Shown: positions 1 through 10,422 of the stretch, one piece after another
How the letters are laid out: every line of letters starts with the position of its first letter
Position numbering within the stretch: the first letter of the stretch is position 1
Assembly: GCA_000245075.1 (NCBI GenBank)
Contig: JH600013.1
Span: 1-63,315 of the forward strand
DNA: 63,315 bases
Origin: Acetobacteraceae bacterium AT-5844
GTDB lineage: Bacteria > Pseudomonadota > Alphaproteobacteria > Acetobacterales > Acetobacteraceae
Direction: 5' to 3'
Program-made: the position numbers and the translations under genes
The notes under the pieces: generated by a model
The model's database searches: none
What the model was told of the DNA's origin: nothing
The model's input: only the letters and a program-made list of their open reading frames with translations

Positions 1-107
1 CCGGCGAGCCCAGCGGCCAGCGCCGCCGCCCGCGTGAGGGCCAGGGCGCCTCCCCTGCCAACGCGCCGGCCACGGCACCCGGCGGCAGCTCGGGCACCAC
101 GCCATGA
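1..107 (+). CDS. RND efflux periplasmic adaptor (MdtA-like), C-terminal end only
   Basis: The last 34 codons of a gene that enters from the left edge. The frame is open from base 3 to a TGA at 105-107, and that stop overlaps the ATG of the next gene as ATGA. The visible residues form a low-complexity tail rich in Gly, Pro, Ala and Arg, as found behind the last beta domain of some RND membrane-fusion proteins. No diagnostic domain is visible. The identification rests on position: adaptor genes normally sit immediately before an MdtB/MdtC permease pair, and the stop-start overlap implies translational coupling. It could be another upstream gene of the same operon. Confidence 0.55.
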   Translation, partial: GEPSGQRRRPREGQGASPANAPATAPGGSSGTTP

Positions 108-3100
108 ACATCGCCGCCCCCTTCATCTCCCGTCCCGTAGCCACGACGCTGCTGGCCATCGCGGTGCTGTTGGCGGGGGTGTTCGGCTACCTCAAGCTGC
201 CTGTCTCGGCCCTGCCAAATGTTGACTTCCCGACCATCGAAGTCAGCACGCAGTTGCCCGGGGCCTCCGCGGAGACCTCGGCCCTGCTGGTGACGGCCCC
301 GCTGGAGCGGCAACTCGCTCAGATCTCTGGCCTCTCCACCATGTCCTCCGTCAGCGGCCCGGGTGTCAGCCGTATCACCCTGCAGTTCACGCTGACGAAG
401 AGCATGGACGAGGCGACGCAGGATGTGCAGGCGGCGCTGGATGCGGCGCGCGGCACACTGCCTTCCACCCTGCCCTATCCGCCGGTTTACTCGAAGGTGA
501 ACCCGGCGGATCCGCCGATCGTCACCCTGGCCCTGACTTCAGACACCTTGCCCATCGCACGGCTGTCAGACACGGCAGACACGCTGCTGGCGCAGAAGCT
601 GGCGCAGGTCAGCGGTGTCGGGCGCGTTACGGTACAGGGCAATATGCGCCCAGCCGTGCGGCTGCGCATCGATCCCGTCAGGCTGGCGGCTTATGGGCTG
701 GGAATGGAGGCGGTGCGTACGGCCGTCACCAATGCCAACCTGAACTCGCCCAAGGGCTCGCTGGATGGTCCCCGCCAGTCCTCGACCATTCTCGCCAACG
801 ACCAGATCACTACCGCCGCCGAGTTTGCCGACGTCATCATCGCCTACCAGAACGGCGCACCAGTTCGGCTGCGGGATGTGGGTGAGTCGGTCGAGGCATT
901 GGAGAATGCCCGCAACGGTGCCTGGTATAATGGCCGCGCGGCCGTTCTGATCGATGTGCAGCGCCAGCCGGGCGCCAACATCGTCAACACCGTGGCGCAG
1001 ATCCAGGCGCTGATGCCCGATCTCCGCGCGGCGATCCCGGCTGGCGCGCAGCTCACCCTCGTTTCCGACCGGACGGAGACGATCAAGGCCAGCGTGCATG
1101 AGGTGCAGTTCACCCTGGTGCTGAGCATCGCGCTGGTGGTGGGCGTGATCTACCTGTTTCTTGGCAGCCTGAGGGCCACCTTTGTTCCTGCGGTTTCCCT
1201 GCCTCTTTCCATCATTGCGACTTTCGCGGTGATGTCGGCGATGGGCTATTCGCTGGACAATCTCTCTCTGATGGCGCTGACCGTGGCCGCCGGCTTCGTG
1301 GTCGACGATGCCATCGTCATGATCGAGAACATCGTCCGGCTGATCGAGAAGGGTAAGAAGCCGCTTGAGGCTGCCTATGAAGGCTCGAAGCAGATTGCCT
1401 TCACCATCGTCTCGCTGACGCTGAGCCTCATCGCGGTGTTCATTCCACTGCTGTTCATGGAAGGCGTGGTGGGCCGCCTGTTTCGGGAGTTTGCGGAGAC
1501 GCTGACGGCCGCCGTTCTGGTATCCATGGTAATCTCGCTGACGCTCACGCCCATGATGTGCGCGCTGGTTCTACGCGACCCGGAGCAGGACCGGCCCGGC
1601 CTCGCCGCGCGCTGGACCGGCCATGCTTTCGACAAGATGCGGGACGGCTATGCCCGCGCCCTGACCTTCACCATGCGGCACCAGACGGCCACGCTGCTGG
1701 TGGCGGCTGCCAGCGTGGCCGTGACGGCGTGGCTCTATGTCGTGATGCCCAAGGGCTTTCTGCCGCAGCAGGATACCGGACTGATCCTCATCACCACCGA
1801 GGCGCCGCAGGATGTTTCCTTCGCCCGCCTCGCGGAAATGCAGGACGCCCTCGCCGCGGTTGTGCGCGCGGACCCGGCCGTGGCCTCCGTGTCTTCCGTC
1901 GCCGGCTCCGGCACGCTGAATCCGGCACCGAATACCGGCCGTGTCACGGCCGTTCTGTTACCGCGTGCCGAGCGGGATGCGGATGCCTTCACCATCATCG
2001 AGCGGCTGAAGCTGCGCATGGCGCAGGTGCCCGGTATCGTCGCCTATCCGCAGGCTGTGCAGGACATTCAGATCGGCGCACGGGCCGCGACCACCCAATA
2101 CCAGTATGTCCTGACGGATTCGGATGCCGTGGAACTCGCCGAATGGGCGCCGCAGCTGCTGGAACGGCTGCGGGCGGTACCGGCCCTGCGCGAGGTGGCG
2201 TCCGACCAGCGCGACGAAGGCCTGCGCATGGCCGTGCGGGTGGACCGCGACCGCGCGGCGCGTCTCGGCATTACGATGCAGGCGGTGGTCAACGCGCTGT
2301 ATGATGCTTACGGCCAGCGGCAGATTTCCACCATTTACGGCCAGAGCAACCAGTACCGCGTGGTACTGGAAGCCAGCGACGATATCCGCACCGATGCGTC
2401 GGCTATCGGGCGGCTGCGTATCACCGGCAGCGAAGGCCAGGTGCCTCTGGCCGAGATCGCGACCATTACCCGCACCAATGGCCCGCTGCTCGTGACACGG
2501 GAGAACCAGTTCCCTGCCGTGACGCTGAGCTTCAACACCACCCCCGGCTATGCACTCAGCGATGCCGTGGAAGCGGTGCGGCAGGCCGAGCGGGAGCTGG
2601 GCATGCCTGCCACCATTACCGGCCGCTTCGCCGGTGATGCCGCCGAGTTCGACATCGCGCTCGCCGGGCAGCCTTGGCTGATCCTGGCCGCGGTCGTCGT
2701 GATCTATCTCGTACTCGGCATGCTCTATGAGAGCTTCATCCATCCTATCACCATTCTCTCCACTCTGCCGTCGGCGGGCATCGGGGCGCTGCTGGCGCTG
2801 GAGCTGGCGGGGATGGAGCTCTCCGTTGTGGGGATGATCGGCATCATCCTGCTGATGGGCATCGTGAAAAAGAACGCGATCATGATGATCGACTTCGCGC
2901 TGGAGGCGCAGCGCGACGAAGGCATGGCGCCGCGCGATGCCATTCGGGAAGCCGCCTTACTGCGCTTTCGGCCCATCATGATGACCACGGCCGCCGCTTT
3001 GCTGGGCGCTCTGCCCCTGATGCTGGGCACCGGCATCGGTGCGGAGCTGCGGCAGCCTCTTGGTGTCTCCATCGTGGGCGGGCTGGTGCTGAGCCAGATC

Positions 3101-3199
3101 ATCACGCTGTTCACCACCCCCGCGGTTTATCTGGCGCTGGAAGGCCTCCGCGCACGGGTGGACCGCTGGCGCCGCCCCAGCACCGCGCCCGCGGAGTAA
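104..3199 (+). CDS. mdtB: RND multidrug efflux permease, MdtB-like
   Basis: Inner-membrane proton/drug antiporter of the HAE-1 RND family. It has 1031 residues, close to MdtB of enterobacteria (about 1040). An N-terminal membrane segment is followed by a large periplasmic porter loop, a bundle of membrane helices, a second porter loop and the final helices. The proton-relay aspartates are D401 and D402 in GFVVDDAIVMIEN; the matching lysine pair is K922/K923 in GIVKKNAIMMIDFA. The start overlaps the upstream stop and the next permease follows after 6 bp, so the genes form one operon. MdtB/MdtC assemble as a heterotrimer in E. coli; tandem homologous permeases here suggest the same. Substrate cannot be told from sequence. 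Confidence 0.93.
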   Translation: MNIAAPFISRPVATTLLAIAVLLAGVFGYLKLPVSALPNVDFPTIEVSTQLPGASAETSALLVTAPLERQLAQISGLSTMSSVSGPGVSRITLQFTLTKSMDEATQDVQAALDAARGTLPSTLPYPPVYSKVNPADPPIVTLALTSDTLPIARLSDTADTLLAQKLAQVSGVGRVTVQGNMRPAVRLRIDPVRLAAYGLGMEAVRTAVTNANLNSPKGSLDGPRQSSTILANDQITTAAEFADVIIAYQNGAPVRLRDVGESVEALENARNGAWYNGRAAVLIDVQRQPGANIVNTVAQIQALMPDLRAAIPAGAQLTLVSDRTETIKASVHEVQFTLVLSIALVVGVIYLFLGSLRATFVPAVSLPLSIIATFAVMSAMGYSLDNLSLMALTVAAGFVVDDAIVMIENIVRLIEKGKKPLEAAYEGSKQIAFTIVSLTLSLIAVFIPLLFMEGVVGRLFREFAETLTAAVLVSMVISLTLTPMMCALVLRDPEQDRPGLAARWTGHAFDKMRDGYARALTFTMRHQTATLLVAAASVAVTAWLYVVMPKGFLPQQDTGLILITTEAPQDVSFARLAEMQDALAAVVRADPAVASVSSVAGSGTLNPAPNTGRVTAVLLPRAERDADAFTIIERLKLRMAQVPGIVAYPQAVQDIQIGARAATTQYQYVLTDSDAVELAEWAPQLLERLRAVPALREVASDQRDEGLRMAVRVDRDRAARLGITMQAVVNALYDAYGQRQISTIYGQSNQYRVVLEASDDIRTDASAIGRLRITGSEGQVPLAEIATITRTNGPLLVTRENQFPAVTLSFNTTPGYALSDAVEAVRQAERELGMPATITGRFAGDAAEFDIALAGQPWLILAAVVVIYLVLGMLYESFIHPITILSTLPSAGIGALLALELAGMELSVVGMIGIILLMGIVKKNAIMMIDFALEAQRDEGMAPRDAIREAALLRFRPIMMTTAAALLGALPLMLGTGIGAELRQPLGVSIVGGLVLSQIITLFTTPAVYLALEGLRARVDRWRRPSTAPAE

Positions 3200-3205
3200 G
3201 GGCGG

Positions 3206-6200
3206 ATGTTCTCCATCTCCTCCCCCTTCATCCGGCGTCCGGTCGCGACCCTGCTGATGTCCATAGGGCTGGCGCTGGCGGGAATGGTGGCGTTCTACAG
3301 GCTGCCGGTCTCCGCCCTGCCGCGCGTCGATATCCCGACGGTCATGGTCTCCGTCAGCCAACCCGGCGCCAATCCGGAGACGCTGGCGGCGACGGTCATC
3401 GCGCCCTTGGAACGGCGCATTGGCGAGATTGCCGGAATCACGGAGATGACCTCCAACGCCTCCACGGGCAGCGGCAACATCATCGTGCAGTTCGACATCT
3501 CCCGAAGCCAGGCCAGCGTGGCGCGGGATGTTCAGGCCGCCGTCAACGCCGCGCGGCAGGACCTGCCATCCGGCATGCCGAACCCGCCGAGCGTGCGCAA
3601 GTTCAACCCGGCGGATGCCCCGGTGCTGATCCTGGCCATGACATCGGAGCGCACTCCCGCCACCGCCCTGTATGATCTGGCGGACAGCACCGTGGGCCCG
3701 CGCCTCTCCCGCGTCACGGGCGTGGCGCAGGTGCAGGTCGGCGGCGCTGACCAGCCGGCGATACGCGTGGCCGTCGATCCGGCCGCTGCAGCGGCGGCGG
3801 GCGTGTCGCTCGAGGATGTACGCACGGCCATCAACTCGGCCAATGTCACCTCCCCCCTTGGCATGATCGAGGGGGCGGACCAGTCCGCTTCCCTCTCCGT
3901 GAATGAGCGGATGAACCGGGCGGAACAATTCGCCACGCTGGTCATCAAATCGACTGACACTGGCATCGTGCGTCTCTCCGGCATTGCACGCGTGGTGGAT
4001 GGCAGCCGCAACCGGCGCCAGGCCGCCTGGTACAACGACCGGCCCTCCGTGCTGATGCAGGTCTATAAGCAGCCCGATGCGAACGTCATCGAGGTTGTGA
4101 ACGGCGTCCGTGCCATGCTGCCGGAGCTGGAAACCTACCTGCCTGCTGGCACCAAGCTCGAGATCCAGAACGACCGCTCCACCACGATCCGCGCCAGCGT
4201 GCAGGAAGTGGAACGGACCTTGTTGATCACCATTGCACTGGTGATCATGGTCGTCGCGCTGTTTCTGCGGCGGACGTCCTCGGTTCTGGCGGCGTCTATC
4301 TCAGTACCGTTGTCGCTGCTGGGCACGCTGGTCGTGATGTGGATGCTGGGCTACTCGCTCAACAACTTCTCGCTGATGGCGCTGACCATCTCGGTCGGCT
4401 TCGTCGTTGATGATGCCATCGTCATGATCGAGAACATGGCGCGATTGCGGGAACGTGGCGTGCCGACCTTGCAGGCAGCGCTGCAAGGCGCTCGTGAGAT
4501 CGGCTTCACGATCGTCTCCATCACTGTTTCGCTGGTCGCCGTGTTTTTGCCGCTGCTCGCCATGGGCGGTGTAGTGGGGCGTCTCTTCCGGGAGTTTTCC
4601 GTCACCCTGGCAACGGCCGTAGTGCTGTCGGCGCTGATCTCGCTGACGGTGACGCCGATGGTCGCAGCGCGGCTGGGCAGCGGCGCGCATCGTGCCCCCG
4701 GCCGCTTTGGCCGTGCCTTCGAGGCTGGACTGGAATCCATGGTGGGAGGCTATATGCGCAGCCTCGCGGTGGCGCTCCGCTTCCGGCGGACCATGCTGCT
4801 GCTAACCCTGGGCCTGGTGGGGCTGACGGTCTGGCTCTACATCATCGTGCCTAAGGGCTTCTTTCCGGAGCAGGATACCGGGCTGCTGCGCGGCACTGTG
4901 CAGGCGTCGACAGACACGTCCTTCGCCAAGATGCAGGAGCTTCACACCCGTGCCGCGGATATCATCCGCGCCGATCCGGCGGTGACCAACATCAGCGGCT
5001 CCATCGGCAGCGGCTTCAACAGCTCCAGCAATTCCGGCCAGTTCTTCATTTCACTGAAGCCGCTGGGTGAGCGGCCGCCGATCAACGACGTGATCAACCG
5101 GCTTCGTGGGCCGCTCTCCACCATTCCCGGCGCCTCCGTCTTCCTGCGCGCCGATCAGGAGCTGATGATCGGGGGCCGACCCGGTAACGCATCCTACAGC
5201 TACAGCCTCCTGGGCTCGGATCTCGAGGAGCTGCGTCGGTGGACCGAGATCATGGTCGAGAAGCTGCGCACCGTGCCAGGCATCAGCGATGTATCCTCCG
5301 ACCAGGAACGGACAGGGCTGATCAACAGGGTCATCATCGACCGGGACACGGCAGCGCGGCTGGGTGTCGCCATCGACGACATCAGCAATATTTTCAACGA
5401 CTCCTTCTCCCAGCGGCAGGTTTCCACCATCTACGGCGCCCGCAATCAGTACAGGGTGGTGCTGGAGATCGATCCAGCCCTCCAGCAAGACGCGACGCAG
5501 TTCGACCGCATCTTCGTTCCCTCGGCGGATGGTACGCCGGTGCCGCTGCAGGCGTTGGCGCGCGTGGAGCGCGACGTGGCGCCGCTGAGGGTCACGCATC
5601 GGGGCCAGTATCCCGCCACCACCATCAGCTTCAACCTGACCGGCATCGATCTCGGCGATGTGCAGCCCCTGCTGCAGCAGGCGGAGCTGGAGGCTGGCCT
5701 GCCCGACTCCATCCGGGGGCAGTACGGTGGCAATGCCGCCGCCTTCCAGGCTTTCGCCCGCGACATGCCCTTGCTGATCCTGGGCGCACTCCTGACCATC
5801 TACATCGTGCTGGGGGTGCTCTATGAAAGCTACATCCACCCGCTGACCATTCTCTCCACCTTGCCGACTGCCGGCATCGGGGCGCTTCTGGCGCTGCTCT
5901 TCACCGGCACCTCGATGACCGTCATCGCGCTGATCGGCGTCATCCTGCTCATGGGCATCGTGAAGAAGAATGCGATCATGATGATCGACTTCGCGCTGGA
6001 ACAGGAGCGGCAACACGGGCTGGACAGCGAAGCGTCGATCCTCGCCGCCTGCCGCGACCGTTTCCGTCCCATTCTCATGACGACACTGGCCGCGTTGCTG
6101 GGCGCGGTACCGCTGGCATTGGCCACCGGCGCGGGGTCGGAGCTTCACCGCCCCCTGGGCATCACCATCATCGGTGGGCTGATGCTATCCCAGCTGTTGA

Positions 6201-6289
6201 CGCTCTATACGACCCCGATTGTCTATCTGGCGCTGGACCGCATGCGCAGCCGGCGCCCCAAGCCGGCGGCAGCCACCGCCGGCAGCTGA
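3206..6289 (+). CDS. mdtC: RND multidrug efflux permease, MdtC-like
   Basis: Second RND permease, 1027 residues, with the same duplicated architecture as its neighbour. The relay aspartates are D402 and D403, and the GIVKKNAIMMIDFA motif is conserved near residue 920. It begins 6 bp after the first permease stops. The start MFSISSPFIRRPVAT matches the usual short cytoplasmic N-terminus of this family. The two proteins differ clearly in the porter loops, so this is a paralogous pair as in MdtBC, not a recent duplication. No outer-membrane TolC-type gene follows. The gene ends 3 bp from the convergent dioxygenase gene. Confidence 0.93.
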   Translation: MFSISSPFIRRPVATLLMSIGLALAGMVAFYRLPVSALPRVDIPTVMVSVSQPGANPETLAATVIAPLERRIGEIAGITEMTSNASTGSGNIIVQFDISRSQASVARDVQAAVNAARQDLPSGMPNPPSVRKFNPADAPVLILAMTSERTPATALYDLADSTVGPRLSRVTGVAQVQVGGADQPAIRVAVDPAAAAAAGVSLEDVRTAINSANVTSPLGMIEGADQSASLSVNERMNRAEQFATLVIKSTDTGIVRLSGIARVVDGSRNRRQAAWYNDRPSVLMQVYKQPDANVIEVVNGVRAMLPELETYLPAGTKLEIQNDRSTTIRASVQEVERTLLITIALVIMVVALFLRRTSSVLAASISVPLSLLGTLVVMWMLGYSLNNFSLMALTISVGFVVDDAIVMIENMARLRERGVPTLQAALQGAREIGFTIVSITVSLVAVFLPLLAMGGVVGRLFREFSVTLATAVVLSALISLTVTPMVAARLGSGAHRAPGRFGRAFEAGLESMVGGYMRSLAVALRFRRTMLLLTLGLVGLTVWLYIIVPKGFFPEQDTGLLRGTVQASTDTSFAKMQELHTRAADIIRADPAVTNISGSIGSGFNSSSNSGQFFISLKPLGERPPINDVINRLRGPLSTIPGASVFLRADQELMIGGRPGNASYSYSLLGSDLEELRRWTEIMVEKLRTVPGISDVSSDQERTGLINRVIIDRDTAARLGVAIDDISNIFNDSFSQRQVSTIYGARNQYRVVLEIDPALQQDATQFDRIFVPSADGTPVPLQALARVERDVAPLRVTHRGQYPATTISFNLTGIDLGDVQPLLQQAELEAGLPDSIRGQYGGNAAAFQAFARDMPLLILGALLTIYIVLGVLYESYIHPLTILSTLPTAGIGALLALLFTGTSMTVIALIGVILLMGIVKKNAIMMIDFALEQERQHGLDSEASILAACRDRFRPILMTTLAALLGAVPLALATGAGSELHRPLGITIIGGLMLSQLLTLYTTPIVYLALDRMRSRRPKPAAATAGS

Positions 6290-6292
6290 CCA

Positions 6293-7024
6293 TTACCGGG
6301 GGCGTGCGAAGGTCAGGACCAACACGTCCCTGTGGCCCGGCCGGGCAGGGTCGATGGGCGAAATGGGGGTCACGCCGTGCCAGACGCGTGTGTCGTCCAG
6401 CAGCACGGTGTCCAGCGGCTCCTCCAGCGTGAAGCTGGCCTCACCATCTCGCCCGTCCACGCGGATGCCGGTCACGCCGCCAGCGACATTCTCCCGCCCA
6501 ATCAGCGTCACCAGCACGAAGGCCACGCCATCGCGATGCATCCCCTCGGGCGTTGGCTTGCCCACGGCGTCGGGCCGCGCCTCGATGCGGAACTGATGCG
6601 CCTCGATATGCCAGGGAACGGCCTCGCCGCAGCTCGCCTCGAAAACCTCGCGGGCGCCGGCGAGCAGGCGCATCATCGGAGCACCATCGCCCACCTGTGC
6701 GGCCACCGGCTCGAACCATCGCTCCAGCCCGCCGTTCAGCGGATTATGCTGCAACGCCTGGAAATGTGGGCGGTGCGCACCGCGCAGAATTTCGCCGCCG
6801 GGTGTCGCGGCATAGGTGGCATGGCGGCGCTGACGGTAGCGCCCTCCATCGGCCATGTAGGTATCCGGCCTCAAATCGCCCCAACTCTCCGCGAAGGCGC
6901 GCCAGGGCTCACCGCCCAGCGCAGTTCCATCGGAATCAAAGAACCGCCGCGTCTCGGCTGCCGGCAGCGAGACGTATCCGTCCTGACGGATCGTCCGCGC
7001 GATGTCCTCTCTCGTGCGCATCAT
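6293..7024 (-). CDS. 2OG-Fe(II) dioxygenase family protein (PF10014 type)
   Basis: A 243-residue protein resembling the 2-oxoglutarate/Fe(II) dioxygenases of the family that includes bacterial isoleucine 4-hydroxylase. The iron facial triad can be read as H and D in GMHRDGVAF and the distal H in WHGVTPI; an Arg in HRDVLVLTF would bind 2-oxoglutarate. The family hydroxylates free amino acids, but the substrate here is unknown. Its ATG overlaps the pdxJ stop (ATGA at 7021-7024), so it is the third gene of a pdxA-pdxJ operon. That placement is unusual and may hint at a role on a small metabolite linked to vitamin B6, or simply be co-transcription. Confidence 0.8.
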   Translation of the reverse strand: MMRTREDIARTIRQDGYVSLPAAETRRFFDSDGTALGGEPWRAFAESWGDLRPDTYMADGGRYRQRRHATYAATPGGEILRGAHRPHFQALQHNPLNGGLERWFEPVAAQVGDGAPMMRLLAGAREVFEASCGEAVPWHIEAHQFRIEARPDAVGKPTPEGMHRDGVAFVLVTLIGRENVAGGVTGIRVDGRDGEASFTLEEPLDTVLLDDTRVWHGVTPISPIDPARPGHRDVLVLTFARPR

Positions 7025-7758
7025 GAGCGTGCCTCGGTCATGATGGTCTTCATGCGCCGTATGCAGGCGCCAAGCCCGTCAAACACCGCCTGCCCCATGA
7101 GGAAATGCCCGATATTGAGCTCGATGATCTCGGGAACCGCAGCCATCTCGGCGGCTGTCGTATAGTCCAGGCCGTGGCCGGCGTGGCATTCCAGACCCAG
7201 CGCTGCTACCCGGCGGGCAGCCTCGATCAGCCTCTGCCGCTCGCGGTCCCGGGCCGGACCCGGTGCGGCCTCACAATAGGTGCCGGTGTGCAGCTCCACC
7301 GCGCCGGCCCCTAGTCGCGCGGCGGTCTCCACCTGTGCGAGTTCCGGATCCAGGAACAGGGAGACCCGCGTACCGACGCTACGAAGCGCGGCCACGACCG
7401 GCGCCAGTTCCGCCTCCAGCCCGACGGCGTCCAGACCGCCTTCGGTCGTCACCTCCGCACGGCGCTCCGGGACGAGGCAGGCAGCGTGAGGGCGGATGCC
7501 CTTGGCGAATTCCGTCATTTCCGGCGTGGCTGCCATTTCCAGATTGATAGGCGCCGACAGCGCCTTCCGCATGGCGACGACATCCGCGTCGCGAATATGG
7601 CGGCGGTCCTCGCGCAGATGGACCGTGATGCTGTCGGCCCCGGATTCCAGCGCCAGCAGGGCGGCCGCCAGCGGGTCTGGGTGCGCGCCACCGCGGGCGT
7701 TCCGCAAGGTGGCGACGTGATCGACATTCACGCCCAGTCGGATGCTGGAAAGGGTCAT
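7021..7758 (-). CDS. pdxJ: Pyridoxine 5'-phosphate synthase
   Basis: PdxJ condenses 1-deoxyxylulose 5-phosphate with 3-amino-2-oxopropyl phosphate to make pyridoxine 5'-phosphate, the last ring-forming step of the DXP-dependent vitamin B6 pathway. The 245-residue length is normal. Hallmarks are [14 protein letters not shown] near the N-terminus, the [10 protein letters not shown] strand with catalytic His and Arg, and ELHTGTYC before the C-terminal GHGLDYTTA. The frame stays open upstream, but the conserved N-terminus begins at [14 protein letters not shown]. That ATG (7756-7758) overlaps the pdxA stop, which fixes the start. Translational coupling to pdxA upstream and to the dioxygenase gene downstream is evident. 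Confidence 0.95.
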   Translation of the reverse strand: MTLSSIRLGVNVDHVATLRNARGGAHPDPLAAALLALESGADSITVHLREDRRHIRDADVVAMRKALSAPINLEMAATPEMTEFAKGIRPHAACLVPERRAEVTTEGGLDAVGLEAELAPVVAALRSVGTRVSLFLDPELAQVETAARLGAGAVELHTGTYCEAAPGPARDRERQRLIEAARRVAALGLECHAGHGLDYTTAAEMAAVPEIIELNIGHFLMGQAVFDGLGACIRRMKTIMTEARS

Positions 7759-8771
7759 GGCTCGGCTCCTGAAAAATGGGCGCGGCGGGCAGCCATCTCC
7801 GCCGCCATGCGGAGGGCGGCCAGCAGGCTGCCAGGATCGGCCTTCCCTGTCCCGGCGATATCGAAAGCGGTGCCATGGTCGGGGGAAGTTCGCACCACCG
7901 GCAGGCCCAGCGTCACGTTCACGCCGCCGTCCATATCCAGCGTCTTCAGCGGGATCAGTCCCTGGTCGTGATACATGCACAGCGCGGCGTCGTATCCGCC
8001 CCGCGCCCGCGCGGTGAACATCGTATCCGGCGGCATCGGGCCGCTGACCGTCATGCCCTCCGCGCGCAGCACGTCGATAGCGGGCTGAATCAGCCGGGCT
8101 TCCTCGTCACCCATGGCGCCGCCCTCGCCGGCATGCGGATTCAGTCCTGCCATGGCGATCCGAGGATTATCGAGACCGAATTCCCGCTGCAAAGAGGCGT
8201 ACAAAACGCGCCCGGCCCGGATGATCTCTTCCGTCTTCAGCGTATCGAGAGCCTGGCGCAGAGAAACATGAATTGTCACCGGCACGACGCGCAGCTGCGG
8301 AGATGCCAGCATCATGATGGGCGGCTCGGTCATTCCTGTCAGCGCACCGAGATATTCCGTATGGCCCGGAAAAGCGAAGCCCGTACCGTACAGCACGGCT
8401 TTGCTGATGGGATTCGTCACGATCCCCGCCACCACCCCCTGCTGAGCCAACCGTACCGCCTTTTCAATAGATGCGATGGTGGCAGATGCATTGGCCGGGT
8501 CAGGCTGTCCCGGCCGGACTGGCCGCGCCAGGCGCACAGGCAGAACCGGTAGACCCTCGGGGAAGATCGCAGGCGCCTCGGCAGGATGTCCGATCTCGAT
8601 GATCGGCGCCTGCAGGCCCAGCGAGGCGGCAAGCGCCGCCAACCGCGCGGGGTCATCCAGCGCCACGAAAGCCGGGCCCTGCTGCCGCGTGCGGTTCCAT
8701 GCGGCCAGCGTTAGTTCACCACCGATGCCGGCGGGGTCGCCCATGGTCAGAGCAAGAGGGGACAAGGCCAT
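7755..8771 (-). CDS. pdxA: 4-hydroxythreonine-4-phosphate dehydrogenase
   Basis: PdxA oxidises 4-phosphohydroxy-L-threonine with NAD(P)+, giving the PdxJ substrate after decarboxylation. The 338 residues start [19 protein letters not shown], the signature opening of the family. Other conserved stretches are [34 protein letters not shown] and [13 protein letters not shown]; the histidines in these are the metal ligands. The long open frame upstream lacks family similarity and is not included. The stop codon overlaps the pdxJ start. It is transcribed away from zwf, so 8772-8950 holds both promoters. Confidence 0.95.
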   Translation of the reverse strand: MALSPLALTMGDPAGIGGELTLAAWNRTRQQGPAFVALDDPARLAALAASLGLQAPIIEIGHPAEAPAIFPEGLPVLPVRLARPVRPGQPDPANASATIASIEKAVRLAQQGVVAGIVTNPISKAVLYGTGFAFPGHTEYLGALTGMTEPPIMMLASPQLRVVPVTIHVSLRQALDTLKTEEIIRAGRVLYASLQREFGLDNPRIAMAGLNPHAGEGGAMGDEEARLIQPAIDVLRAEGMTVSGPMPPDTMFTARARGGYDAALCMYHDQGLIPLKTLDMDGGVNVTLGLPVVRTSPDHGTAFDIAGTGKADPGSLLAALRMAAEMAARRAHFSGAEP

Positions 8772-8950
8772 ATGGTTCACAGTGCTGAGAGTGGACTGAG
8801 CCGGAAGCCATTGGGAAGCTGCGCCGCCATCATGCCTGCCCTGCGTCGTTCGGCCAGCGGGAAGGCCCGATGCTGGGCTGCACAAAAGCCCGGCCCGGCG
8901 GCACACTGCATTCGGCGGCCCATACGGGGCCAGGATGCGGAGTAAACGAT

Positions 8951-10411
8951 TTGCCCTCACCTCAACCGGTGCAGTCCCTGCTGTTGTTCGGCGCCACCGG
9001 CGATCTGGCCCGGAGGATGCTGTTGCCCTCCCTCTTCGGGCTGGATGTCGATGGGCTGTTGCCGGAAGGGCTGCGCATCGTCGCCACGGCCCGCAGCAGT
9101 CTGGATGATGCGTCCTTTCGCGCCATGACGGAAACGGCGCTGGGAAAGGCCCTCGAGGCCGAGCGGCTGAAGCCCGCAGCCTTGGCCAGGTTCCTGGAGC
9201 GCATTTGCTACGTGCCGCTGGACGCCGCGAAGCCGGACCAGTTTCAAAAGCTGGCCGCTGCGGTGGATGCCACGCGGCACCCTGTCGCCACCTTTCTTTC
9301 CACCGCGCCTTCGCTGTTCCGGGCCACGATTGCGGGGTTGGCGGCTTGCGGCCTTGCCGGCGGCACCGCCCGGCTGGCGCTGGAGAAACCACTTGGCACC
9401 GATCTCGCCTCCAGCCGCGACATCAATGACGCCGTGGCGGAGGCCTTCCCGGAGAGCCGCACCTTCCGCATCGACCATTACCTCGGCAAGGAGACAGTGC
9501 AGAACCTGTTGGCGATGCGCTTCGGCAATTCCCTGTTTGAGCCCCTGTGGAACGCCCAGCACATCGAACATGTGCAGATCACCGTCGCCGAGACAGTTGG
9601 TCTGGAAGGCCGCCTCGATTACTTTGACGGCACGGGCAGCCTGCGGGACATGGTTCAGAACCATATGCTCCAGCTCCTGGCGCTGACCGCCATGGAACCG
9701 CCCGCGCAATTCGATGCCAGCCCCATCCGCAATGAGAAGGTGAAGGTGCTGCGCTCCCTGCGCCGCATCGGGCAGGATACGGCAGCAAGTCACACCGTCA
9801 TCGGCCAGTACCGGCCGGGTGCCATCGCCGGCATGCCGGTCTCCGGTTACGTCGAGGAACTCGGTCGAGCCTCGGACACGGAAACCTTCGTCGCCATCAA
9901 GGCGCATGTCGACAACTGGCGTTGGAAAGGCGTGCCCTTCTACATGCGCACCGGCAAGCGCATGCCATCCCGTCAGTCGGAGATTTTCATCCAGTTCCGG
10001 GGCGTGCCGCATTCCATCTTCGCGCACCGGGGCGCCGTCGCGCAGCCCAACAAGCTGATCATCCGCCTTCAACCCGAAGAGACGATCCGGTTGCTGATGA
10101 TGACCAAGCAACCGGGGCTGGACCGTGAAGGCGTGCGACTGCGGGAAGTCCCGCTCGATCTCGGTGCCGTCGCCTTCGCCGATGTCCGCCGCCGCATAGC
10201 TTATGAACGGCTCCTGCTCGATCTGATCGAGGGCGACCCCACGCTTTTCGTGCGACGGGACGAGGTGGAAGCCCAGTGGGAATGGATCGACGCCATCCGC
10301 CAAGGCTGGGTTGCGAACTCCATGACGCCTCGTCCCTACGCGGCCGGAACCTGGGGCCCGTCAGCCGCCATCGCGCTTACCGAGCGCGATGGGGTCACCT
10401 GGCGTGATTGA
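8951..10411 (+). CDS. zwf: Glucose-6-phosphate 1-dehydrogenase
   Basis: Oxidises glucose 6-phosphate to 6-phosphogluconolactone with NADP+/NAD+, feeding the Entner-Doudoroff and oxidative pentose phosphate pathways. Visible motifs are the dinucleotide fold [20 protein letters not shown], and the active site [13 protein letters not shown] with its catalytic His. I chose the TTG at 8951 because GGAG lies 8 nt upstream and it leaves a normal short N-terminus before the nucleotide fold. An in-frame ATG at 8870 would add 27 residues of unconserved sequence and is the alternative. About 486 residues agrees with the family. No pgl or edd neighbours are present. Confidence 0.93.
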   Translation: MPSPQPVQSLLLFGATGDLARRMLLPSLFGLDVDGLLPEGLRIVATARSSLDDASFRAMTETALGKALEAERLKPAALARFLERICYVPLDAAKPDQFQKLAAAVDATRHPVATFLSTAPSLFRATIAGLAACGLAGGTARLALEKPLGTDLASSRDINDAVAEAFPESRTFRIDHYLGKETVQNLLAMRFGNSLFEPLWNAQHIEHVQITVAETVGLEGRLDYFDGTGSLRDMVQNHMLQLLALTAMEPPAQFDASPIRNEKVKVLRSLRRIGQDTAASHTVIGQYRPGAIAGMPVSGYVEELGRASDTETFVAIKAHVDNWRWKGVPFYMRTGKRMPSRQSEIFIQFRGVPHSIFAHRGAVAQPNKLIIRLQPEETIRLLMMTKQPGLDREGVRLREVPLDLGAVAFADVRRRIAYERLLLDLIEGDPTLFVRRDEVEAQWEWIDAIRQGWVANSMTPRPYAAGTWGPSAAIALTERDGVTWRD

Positions 10412-10422
10412 GGTGGTGATGT

